DNA of 64,000 nucleotides from Akkermansiaceae bacterium UBA2381 (GTDB lineage: Bacteria; Verrucomicrobiota; Verrucomicrobiia; Verrucomicrobiales; DEV007). Each line of letters starts with the position of its first letter. Position 1 is the first letter of the stretch. Location: assembly GCA_002344215.1 (NCBI GenBank), contig DDSV01000052.1, positions 1-64,000 on the forward strand, in the 5' to 3' direction. Both the position numbers and the translations under genes were made by a program. The notes under the pieces were generated by a model, which worked only from the letters and a program-made list of their open reading frames with translations, was not told the origin of the DNA and did no database searches. This document shows, piece by piece, positions 1 to 12,000 of the stretch.

Positions 1-3000
1 GGTGCCGGCGTCGACTTTGACGAGGCGACCGGCGCCACTGATGTTGCCGGTGAGTCCAAGTTCGCTGCCACTGGTGGCCCCGACGAAGGTGTCACGACCG
101 AGGGCGATGGTGCCGGTAAGGCTGGATGCGCTTCCGCCGGAGGCGGTGAGGGAGACACTGCCCACGGTGTTCACATTGGTGATGGTGATATTATTGGCGA
201 GGCTGGTTGCTCCACCCAGGTTGAGCCCGGTGAAGTCGTCGGCTCCGCTGACCCCCACGATCCCGAGGGTGACGGTGCCGGAGCCAAGCTTGCCATTGAG
301 AGCCACGTTGAGGATGCCGTTGGCGATTTCGGTGTTCCAGCCTTGGGCGCTGTTGTTGGTCACGGCGAGGGTTTGGAGGGCTCCGTTGCCGTTGACGCGG
401 AAGATACCGCTACCGGTGATGATACCGGCGTAGACGGCGTTCTGAGTCCGGTCGTTGCCCACGGTGAGAGTGTTGGTGCCGAGGGCCACGGTGGCGGTGA
501 ACGGGGTCGCTCCCGCCGTGGCGAGTGAGCCGATGGTCTGGTTGGCCCCGTTTAGATCGAGGGTGCCGGAGGAGGCGATATTGCCGTGGACGATGTGCCG
601 GGAAAGGGCGGCGAGGGTGTCATCTCCCCCGCCGAGGAGAACTCCTTCGATGATGTGGGTGTCACCGGTGTAGGTGTTGGCGGTATTGTTGAGTTGCAGG
701 GCGCCGGTGCCGGTCTTGCTGAGGTCGTCCGCGCCGGTGATGCTACCGTCGATCCCGGCGGTGAAGGTGGGGTCCACTTCCACGGTGCCGCCGCCGGCGC
801 CGAGAAGGACACCCCTGTTCTGCGCGAGAGTGAAGCTGGCGAGAGCACGCAGGGTGCCGCCGGCGAGGGTGAGGTTGTCAGCATCGGCGTTAAGCGGGAC
901 AAAACCCAGGGCGGTGTCGATGGCGATGGCGATTTTGCCTTCTTCGATGATGGTGCCGCCGCGATAGCCGCTGCCGTCCGTCGTGCTGCCCAGCGGAGTG
1001 ACCGGGGTGAATGTCAGGGTGCCTGAACCGGTTTTGCGGACACGGACGTTGCCGTCGATCGTTCCGCTGTAGATGGTGTTGGTGGCCTGATTGACGGTCA
1101 GGGTGTTGAAATCGAAGGCACCGTTGTTGATCGATCCGGCATCGCCAGAAAGGGAGGCGACCTCCTGATCGAAGCCGTTCAGATCGAACAGGCCGCTGCT
1201 CGTTTCCATGATGAGGTCAGTGCCGGTCGGAAGGGCGTCATTTCGTCCGATTTGGAGAATGCCATTTTCAATGGTGGTTGCCCCTGTGTAGGTGTTGGCC
1301 CCGTTCAGGAGTATAATGTCCTGGCCGAGCTTGGTCAGACCTCCGTTGCCCTGGATAACACCATCGATCTGGAGATAGGAACCGCGCAGGGCGGGATCAG
1401 TCGGGTTGGATCCGGTGGTGGTATTGATCTTGCCCTGGTCGTAGATGGAACTGAGATCCCAGAGCCCGTTGCTACTGGTGGCATAGGGCTGACCGAGAAA
1501 GGAGTCGGAAGTCAGATTGATGGTGATCCCGCTGCCGAGAGTGTGAATGACGGCGACCTGATCCCAGTCGCGCGGCAGGTAGCCCATAATGGACCCGCCG
1601 TTCAGGTCGATGGTCTTAGTCCCGGACTGGCTGTGCATGACTTGAAGGCTTACTCCCTGGGACAGGGTGTGGTTTCCAGCCCGGGCTCCGTCTACGGCCC
1701 ATCGCTCAGCGGACCCCGCGTCCATCGTCATCGTGGCGACCGGAGCAAAACCGGCTACGGCGATTTCCAGCACACCTGTGGAGTTGACCTTGAGTGTGTT
1801 GCCCGCACCCCCGAAGGCGCCGCTGTGGAGAGCGCGGATCGATCCCTCACCCACGGTGATGGTGCGATTTCCAGTAAAGCTTAGGGTGTTGTCCCCCAAA
1901 CTCAGCATACCGTCGCCCACTTTGCGGAGATCGAACAGGCCCTGGTTATTGAGTCCGCCAGTTCCCGCCCCCACGCCGAATTGCACGCCTGTGGTGGCAC
2001 CCGTACCGAAGGTGCCTGATTCAACATGGATCAAGTAGTGGTCGTGCAAGGTCACGGTGCCGGTGCGAACAGTGGAACGCGATCCATCTACTTGAAAGAA
2101 CAGGGTGCCTTCCTGTCCTGTGCCGGCAACCAAGTTGGTAGTACGCAGGGCTATATTCGAAATTTGTTGAAGACGATCGTTGGCCGTCACCACGTAGATG
2201 CGGTTGATATCGTAGGCGGTAATGCCGCCGCCACCCCAGGTGAACAGGTCGGGAGTGCCACTGTTGTAGTTGTAACGGACCTCAGTAAGGTTGGTGGTGT
2301 TGTCATTGTCCGCCATGTGGGATCCATTCAGGATGACCTGTCCGGTGCTGGCGGAATTCGGAGTCAGAAACTGGATGCCGCCGCCGTTGATATTCCAGTT
2401 TCCGGTGAATTGGGCCTGGTCGCTGCGCACGTTCAAGAAGGCCGTCCCTGATTTGACAACCTCGCTGGCAAAAATCCTACCGTTGATTTGGAGAGTGTTG
2501 TTGTTTGCCCAAACGAGCGCCTGGCCAGTGCCGTCCCCTAAGGCGCCAAAATACAGATCGGCATTGATCGTCGGGGTATTGGCCGCCTGCATCAATCCGC
2601 CGCTGCGGATAATGATCTGATTGAACTGGCCGTCCGCGCTGACGTTGATGTCCCGACTCACACGCAGTGCGTGAAGGTCTAGGTTGTCACCAAGAGTGGC
2701 CGGGTTGGCTGTGGCGTCGAGGATTTCGGTGCCGTTATTGAGCAGGAGAACGGAGGTATCCAGAGTTGTCGCCGCTGAACTGATATAGTTCGCCGGGGCC
2801 CCGCCTTCGGTGATGATCTGGAAGCCCAGGGTAGCATCGTATTTCAGGAACTGGTTCTGGGAACGGCTCACAATCCAGGGGTCTACCATGTTGTTGGTCA
2901 CCGGCACCTGGCCGGCGGCACCACCGGCGCCGGAGGAAACGATGAAGCGGTCGGTATTCACAGAGCCGGCATCGCCGAGCAGGTCGGCGTCGTGGCGAAG

Positions 3001-6000
3001 CATCAGTGTTGCGGTGGAGGATCCCCGGAAAAGATTGCTGGTGATGAGTTCGGCTCCGAACCCGGTGTTTCGGCGGACCACAACCTCGGCGCCGCGGCTG
3101 ACGGTGAGATCGCCGATAATTTCCCGGTTGGCTGCGTGATCAGTGTTGTCCCCTACCAGGTCAAGCACCGCGCCATCCAGGGTAATACCAACAGAATCAG
3201 CCCAACGCCCGCCGCCGCCGATGGTTCCCGCTGCTTGATTGCCAGTGGTTCCGCTGCCGGTAAAGGGAGTCTGGTTGTCAAAACGGATACGGGAGTTCGG
3301 GTGGAAAATCCAGGTGTTCGCATTCGTCAGACCACCGGTGGCTACCGCCGTACCGGAGGAGCCTTCAATGCGAACTTCGCCAAAAACATCCACGGTGCCG
3401 GTGCCCAGGGTCGTGCGAAATGTGGTGCCGGTTCCGATGGCGCCACCCTGGAGGGCGAGCACCGCGCCGCGATAACCCCCGTCCATATTGCGGGTTCGTG
3501 TGACCAGAGTGCCACCGCTGTAGCTGTTATTTCCGTTGGCACCGAATGCCACCGTGGCATAACCAAACACGTTATTGGCCGAGCCGATGACCATCTGATT
3601 GGCCCCGGCAAACTGGTCGCTGTTCGCGGTTGCCGGATTCAATGTGATGGAGGCACCACCGCCGCCGAGAAGGAACTGGGCGTTGCCTGCTCCCCATGGC
3701 GTCACGGAGTTTGCAGTAAGGTTGCCGTTTCCGTTATTCGAACCGAGGAACCAGTTGCCACCGAAACGGGCAGACATGTTAGGGTCAACAGTGAGGCTCT
3801 GGTTATTATCGATGGCGACTACTCCGAATCCAGTACCAATGAATTTGCCGTTGTAGCTGTCGAGGATTGATGTGAAATTCGCGATGGTTCGCACCCCCAG
3901 CACGGGCAGATGGGTGGTGTTCCGGGTGACGGAGGTAACACCGAAGCCCGTACCGAAGGCCGCCGTGCTATGCACCCCGAGGGCGGCTCCTGCGCGGATG
4001 ACGATCGAACTACCGACGCCGCCGAGCGTATCGTTTGTTTGCTGCTGAACAACGGAACCACGCTGGAGATCCCAGATGCCGGAGAACCCCGCGTTGCCGC
4101 CTGCTGTATTCTCGTTCAGGTAAGTATACCAGATCCCGGCCTTGGTGAGTCGACCACCTCCCAGTAACTCTCCCTGGAAGCGGAGGTCGGTACTGTCGTT
4201 GTAGAGAACGGCGCTGTCGTTGATGATGAGATTGCTCTCAAGAAGGTGATCGTCGCCGAAACTGTCGGAGAAGAATCGAACGTGGGCGCCGTTGACGGTG
4301 CGAAAGAGATTGCCTCCGCCGTTGGCACCGATGGTCATATTGCGTTCGGCGGTAGCGCCGTTCCGGTTGCTCCCAAAAGAGATCGCTCCGGCGACGGTGA
4401 TGTCCTGTCCCGCAGAGGCAAAGAAGGACCGTGCGGTATCACTCTGCATTCGGATCTGGCCGAAATTCAGGGTGTAATCACCGGTTCCGAACTGGTTGCC
4501 GGCATTAGCGATGGCGGCGATTTCACCTCTATTGAGAGTGACCGGACCTGTCCATCCGGCATTATCTCCCTCAATGCGGAGCTGGCCGTCGCCCGATTTG
4601 ATCAGTGTTGCTCCGTCGGGAGTACTGAGGGTGCCACTGAGTTCTAGTCGCTGGGATTGAATGTGAAGTCCGAAAGCAGCGGTTCCATTGACTATGGTGG
4701 CTCCGCTGACTTCAATCGCGTGAACGTTGGCAGCGTTCGTTCCAGTGGAGTTATTGACGATGAGGGAGCTGCCCTGGAGGTTGTTTGATCCCAGAATAGT
4801 GAGGGTCGGAATGGTGACGAGTGATGCTGAGGTCGCAGTGCCGGTGTAGCGCTCGGCGAAGAGACGGGCGTAGGGCATGTTCGCCGCAAGAATGACCGCG
4901 TTGTTGAAGGTGGTATTGGCGTTGTTGTTGGTACGAAGTCGGATCTCCGCCATCTGCTGGCCGTCGTTGTTCTGGAGCCAGTCACCCGCTATGGTGATCG
5001 AGGCATTACCAAGGGTCCCCGCCCCGTCGGCAAAAAGGGTGCCGCCGTTCATCTGGATGTTTCCGGTGATGGCATTGGAGACATTGGTGAGGTGGAGCTG
5101 GCCGGCACCGTGATGGGTAAGGTTGTTGGCCGTCACCACCCCGCCGATACGGGTGGTTATTCCGTTCTGGTCGGAGAAGATAATGCCCTCTACTGCTGTG
5201 GTCCCGTTCCCGAAATAGAGATTGGTGGTGTCGAAGTTCACCCGGGCATTGTCCCGGTTGTCCACAATGAGTCCGCCGCTGTGGATATTGATCTGCCCGC
5301 CGGTGAGAGTGGTGTCGTTGCTTGCCGCCTCGTGACTGATGCGCAGGGCCCAGACATTGGCGGTGCCAGCCAGAGTGGCATCACCGGTGGTGATGTTGTA
5401 GCTCGCGATATCATTCGAGGTCAGCCCGGCCAGGAAAGCGGCTCCGGTGCCGACCGCTCCTGACGACTGGGTGAATGTTAGGTTCTGGACTCCAAAATCG
5501 GCATTGTATGTCAGAAAGGAGTTGCTAAAGGGATTGATCATCCACGCGGGCAGCATGCTCTGTGCGTCCAGCATGGAGGCTCCATTATCGATGAAGAATT
5601 TCTGACCTTGCAGGTCCACCCGACCGAGTTCATCGGCGTTGACCCGCACATCGAAGGTGGCCTGGCCGACGCGCGTGACGCTGGGCGTGCTCAGGACAAT
5701 CTGGCCGTTGGTGCTGTTGCGTTCAAGGTAGACGGCGCTCCCCTGCTCTACGGTGATTCCTCCGACGCGCTCCTGATTCTGGCGCCCACTGCTATTGATA
5801 AGGTTGATGGTGGCACCCCTGAGAAGCATCGCCGTGGTGTCTCCCCATTTGTTTTCGTCGCTTTCGAGTCCGAGGTTGGAGTTGTCGAGACGGGAAATGA
5901 GCATGGTGTCATTCACGTCCATGCTGTAATCGAGGCGCAAATGTGAGCCCGGGAAGAGGTTTACGATATTGAACTGGCTTCCGTCGTCGCGGGTGGCACG

Positions 6001-9000
6001 ACCGTCCCCGCGAAACTCAAGTCGTCCATAGACGTCGAATACCGGAGACTGGCTATCACCGAGGATACTCAGGAAATTGTTCGTGTTACCGGTATTGTCG
6101 CTTCGGAAGATGATCGTATTGCCGGTGTAGCTCTGATCACCGTAGAGGCGAATTTGGGCAGACGTATTTCCGAGGGCAAACCCGTTGTCATGCTGCGGGG
6201 CTCCCACCCAGAGGCTAGCGTTGCCTGAGAGGGCGTTACTCTGAGTAATGCCGAGGACCCCGTTGGTTCCGAGAAAGCGGAAGACATTGTCAACCCCGGC
6301 CCCAAGGGTGGAAGCGGTGTAGAATGTGGTATCCCAGGCCCCGATTCCCCACTTACCGTTTCCGAGGGTGGACTGGTCAATAGTCCGGGTATAGAACCCG
6401 TCGTGTAGACCTAGATTCAGCGCCCCGTCCCCGGTCGAGCGAAGCCCGTAACCAGTCAAAGGAGCATCCACTCCAATGTCGACCCGGGGGAGGTTGCCAC
6501 GGAGGTCGCCGAAGAGCTGCACCCGTTGTCCCTGGCCGGTAAGAACATTGGAAGGCGCATTGATGCGGATGGAAGTGTTCCGGTTGATGACAATGTCACC
6601 TGTGCCAAGATTGGCGGTGGCACTGTAAGCGAACAGATTGGTTCCCGCCATGTAGCGGCTGGCATCCTCCGGCATACGGGTTCCGAAGAGTATAGTGCCG
6701 TCTGTCGCCACGGTTCCTCCGCTCCACGCCGAGTTGTCGGCACCGATCTCCAGATTGCTGCCACCCGTTTTGGTCAGGGTGTAGTTGCCGGTAATGGTGC
6801 CATTGAGGAGCAGTGGAGCGTCTGTCTGAATGCGTGCATGGTCGGCGAGAGTGGTTATTCCGTCGAAGCGGGGGTAGATTGCGTTCCCTCCTGTCACGAG
6901 GAAGAGTTGCTTGTCGAGAGTCAGATTTCCGAAAGCAAGGATCTTGTTCGAATTGCCGGCCTGAACACGGTTGGTATCCAGTGTCGAATTACCTCCCTGG
7001 TGGATAATGTTGTGCCCCAGTTTGATGAGCTGGAAGTTGCTGGTGTTGTCCCCGTTGACATAGGCTTCCCACTCCCCGCCCCGAAGGAGAATGGTGGTGG
7101 TCGAGGGAATGGAGTTGGCGAAGCCGGTCGGTGTCGCCCACGACTGATCCCCGAGATGCGAAAGCACAATCCCCTGGGCGATGTCGAGAGTGCCCAGTGA
7201 ATTCGGCATCGCAGTGTCCCAATTGTCCAAAGTCAGTCGCCCGCCGCCGATCTTGATGATCGTGGATCCAGCTCCACCGGCTATCTGCCCGGAGAAGGTA
7301 GTACTGCTACCCTCCCTTCCCACAGTAAGAGTTGCGGTACCCAGGTTCAGGATTCCCCCCGTGTTCTGTACGACGCTGACAACGCTGGTTCCGGCGAGGT
7401 TTCCGAACTCCTGGTTGTGGTTGTTCAGCAGAACGCTGGCACCTGGCTGGATGGTGACGACCGATCCAGTCACGGCATTCAGATTGGCAAAAGTGGGAAT
7501 AACGTTAGCGGCGGTGAGGCTCAATGTGCCCTGATTGACCTGGATGTTTCCCTGGAAGCTGTTGTTCGGATTAGAGAGCTCGAGAGTGCCGGGGCCGAAT
7601 TTAATGAACAGGGTGGACAAGGTATTGCTGGTGTTCACCCGAAAGTTCGCGAGCGCGGAACCCAGAGTGGAAACCGCTGCGTCATCGGTGTAGACTGACA
7701 GCACATTGGTGCCGAAATTGACCGTGCCGCCGGTGACATCGGCTCCGCCGTTGAGGATCATACCCGCCTGGCCTGCCGTGCCGGAGTTCGGATTGCCAAG
7801 GTTCAGTACGAACCCGCCGAGGGCAACATTCCCGCCAGGTGCCGTGCGAAAGGCATAGACAGAGCGGTCGGCAGTGAGGGTGCCGCCAGTGATATCGAGG
7901 AGATCGGTCGCGCCAGCGGCACTATCGAGATCGACTCCCGATGCGGTATAGGTGGCGGTGACGATATTGCCGCCTGAAACACCGGCAAAATGGGCGGCAT
8001 TGCTGCCGGAGTCCTGGATGGCGGCCCAAGTGCCGATGGTCCCGTTGCTCACGCCAGGCGCGGCAGTGAAGGCAACAATTTCGTTTGTGGCACCACCGAG
8101 CCCGGTTGTGATGCCCTTCAAAGTCAGCGTCGCGCTGTTGGTGCGCGCGAGAGAACCGAAGGTCAGCGTAGTGGTGTTGCCTCCCGCACCGGTGCTGTCG
8201 ACGATGAGTGCGGCATTACCCGTCGTGATATTGAGTGCTCCCGTGCTGGCCGTCGCGTTTGCAGCACCCGTGTTATTGTTAAGACGCAAGGTGCCGTTAA
8301 CAATCGTGAAGACGTTATTGGTTCCGAAGGAGTTGCCTGCGCCCTTCGCCTCGCCAATGAGGGTTCCGTTGTTGATGTTTACCCCGCTGGTGAAGGTATT
8401 TCCTACTGTTGGATTCAGTATGACGGTACCATTCCCCACTTTGGTGATACCCCCGGACCCTGAACCGCTGATGATTCCGGTAAAGGTGGTGTCGCCACCT
8501 GTTACCGAGACAAGATTCAGCCCGCGGGCGGAGAGGTTGACATTGCCGCTGAATGTCTTAGCACCCCCATCAAGACCACCGAGAGTCTGAGAACTGCCGG
8601 TGGCCGAGTTGATGAAATTGCGGCTGATGTTCCTGACTCCGGAGGCGAGTATCTGGGAGAAGGACGAAGAGGCAGCGAAGGTGATATTTGAGACCGCGGT
8701 TCCGAAGGCGTTGTCGTGGGCGGCGACCAGATAGCCGTTATAGATGTCGGTGTTTCCGGCGTAGGTGTTATTGTTAGACAGGATCAATGTGCCTTGCTCG
8801 GCCTTTTCAAGAGTATTGGCTGCTGCTCCGGAAACAACACCGCTCAGGGTGGTGATAGCCCCGCGGGTTCGGAAGGTGATGCTGCGATTCAGTGTGGTTG
8901 TTCCGGTCACTTCAAAGTCGTAACCGTCAAATCCGTCGAAGTAGATCGCGCTGCTGCCAGTACCGTTTGCGACATGCGCCCCCCCGTGGCCGATGGTCAG

Positions 9001-12000
9001 GTTTCCGTTGAGCCGGACAAGCTGATCCGCGGAGGATCCACTAAACGAGCCGACCGTAATCACGCGGGTCTCCCCTCCATCATTGCCCTGGGTGACGATG
9101 TTGTTCTCGTAGATGAACGGCCCGGCCCCGTCGATGCGAAACTCCAGATCCCCCCGCCGGTCGTTTGTCATCTCCATGATGATATTCGAGCCGACCCCGC
9201 CGGCAGCTCCGGTGTGATTGAGAACCAGACGCCCCTGTTCGATTCGGGTCTCCCCCAAATAAGTATTGTCGTTCGAAAGAACAAGGACACCGCCTTGTCT
9301 CTTCCTTAGATTTACTGCCCCGGCTCCCGTCTGACTGATAACACCGTTGAAAGTGAGGTTACCAAGGCCGGAGTGGAAGTTATTGTCGTCGCCCACATCA
9401 AAGTAAGCGCCGCGCGCCGTGGCTCCGTTCTCGAGAGTAACGGCCCCGTTGAAAATGGTGTTGATATAGGTGGTCCCGATGCGGTTGACCGTAAATACCC
9501 GGTCGGCGTCATCCATCCGCATGGTGAAGTCGTTGAGGGTCAGGTTGCCAAAATATCCGCCACCGATCGGAATCGTACGGAAAACCGCATTTGCACTTTT
9601 CACAAAAATATTGCGTGAAGCGTATTGAGTGTCGGTCTGCCCGAGGTGCGAATTGTTCGGATCAAGACCGAGCCGAATTTCCCCGCCTCGAAGCGAAATG
9701 TTATTGTCGGCCGCGTTGAGGGCGCCGTTCTGTCCGACCACGAGAATGCCCCCGCTGCCAATGAGGTTGCCGGCAGTAAGCGCAGTCCCCACAGTCTGGG
9801 AGACGGTACCGGTGTAGTTTTGCGCATTCGGAAGATAGACGACACCGCCGATGTTAGTGCGTCCGGTGTTGTCCTCCGCACCCACAATCAGGGGATAGAC
9901 TCCATCCAGCACATTTGCGCTGGCAATGGTAAAGGTACCGCCGCCGGTACCGAGGCGGAACCACTGATTACCACCCGTCTTGGTGCGGCCCGTGGCAGTG
10001 ATCGTCGTCCCGGTATAGGTGCCGTTGCCGGTGTCCGCCCCGAACCAGGCCTCTACGTCCGGTGCCACCGCTTTGATTTGTCCGGGCAAATCCGTGGAGA
10101 AATCATGAAGTCCACTGATCTGCACGGCCACACGATTACGCCGGTCATTCCCACTCTGGGTGTTCGCCAGCGTGATGTCATACGGGCCGGTCTGGACGAT
10201 CCCGTTCTGGGTGAGCAGACTGTGAAACTTGATGTCACTCCCGTTGCCATAACCTGGCCCGAAGGCGATCGCGGACGCGTTGTTGTCATCCGCATTCTGC
10301 ATGATGATGGCCTGGCGCGATCCGATGTTGGAGGGGTCGTCGATTTTCAGCCGCGCCGAAGGGCCCACTTCGATATTGTTGGAAATGACATTAGCACCAG
10401 CCGTGCCCGCGTTCCGGAGCCAAAGCTCCCCTTCCTGGATGTAGGTACCCGCCTCATAAGTCTTGGCCGCGTCGAAAAACAGCACCCCTCCACCCCGCTT
10501 GACAATGCCACCGTTGGTGATCGCTCCGGTAATCGTTCCCATCACCGCCCGATTGCCACCCGAGGCATTTCCATCGAGGCGGATGTATCGCTGCTCCCCG
10601 CCGAGGTCGAGCGAATTGACCATCGTCAGCACATGCGTGGCATTGCCCCCATTGAGGGTGAAAATACCGGGATCGAAAGCCGCAGTCCCCCAGGTGACCG
10701 TGGCACCGGCACCGCCGAAGTTCAGGTCGATGGGTGCGCCGTAAGCTCCGAAACCCGCACTGCCTCCTCCGATCCCACCACCTCCCGTGAGCTGGACTTC
10801 ACCCACACCGACACCCAGGGCACGCGTAAAGTCGTTGTCATTTTCATACACCGCCTGGGTATTCGGGCTGCCAGTGATGTTCAGGTTGCCGGAGCCTAGC
10901 GCCTGCTGGTTCCGGGTTCCAACGATGTCCTGAAACATACCCTCGTTGATATAGGTCGTCCCCGTGTAGGTGTTGTTTCCAAGAAATCGAGTGGTGTTGG
11001 CGGCGGTTTTGACCAGTGAAACGGGATTTCCTCCGTTGTCAGCGATTACCGATCGAATCGTATTAAAGCTCCATGCGATGTCATATAGGGTGAAGTTTCC
11101 TCCTGCTCCGGCCGTCAATGTCGGGACAGAGATGGTGTGGCCGTCGTCGAGAGTGATGATGCCTCCGGACTCAATCACCAGAGTCGTCCCCGGAGCACCT
11201 CCTACGGTGCGGTCTGTCGCACCTGCGATTTTCAGGGACTGAATGGTGGTATTCAGTGTCAGGGTACGGTTGGCCGAATCCACAAAAATGTTTTGACCCG
11301 ACGCCCAGGTTCCCTCCGCCGTATTGACCGCATTGTCCGCAGCAACGAGTTCGGTGTATCCGAAGCCGCCGGAGCCCGTGGGCACATACTTCAGGAAATC
11401 CGCTGCCGAGTAGGCCCAGCCACCGACGAAGGGAACGGTTCCACCCAGCTCAAGAACGGAGTTGAGGATACGGTGCTTCGCCCCAGTGCCGAGCGCCGCA
11501 CCGATGAGGCTATCCACATGCAGTTCCAGAGTGGTGCCCGGATTTGGATTGAGAAGATTCGCAAATGTCAGCGTGACTGATCCGGTATCAGCCGACCGGA
11601 ACCCGATGCGGTTGTGGCCGCTATTCATCGTGGTAACACCCAGGTTTTGGAGGACTGCGTAATCGAAGAAGACGGATGACGTGCCACTAAAAGAGGCATT
11701 GTCGATGAAGATCTGGCTGGCCGTCATGCTGATCGGTGCCGTGGTTGAAAATCGGCTGTCGGGGGTGCTGTTCGTATTGCCATCCGCCGTGGGGCTCCCG
11801 GCGGCGTTTCCGAAAGCCATTCGCAACCAGGAGTTTCGGAGATTCAGGGCGCTTACTGCCGAATACGGCTGGTTAGCCAGGGTATCTGAGCTGTAGTCGG
11901 AACGTATTTCACCGAGTTCCAAATTGATGACACCGGAGTACCCCCCCGCCGCCGTCACATTGCGGAATCGAATTCCACTCACCCCGAATTTATTGATGGT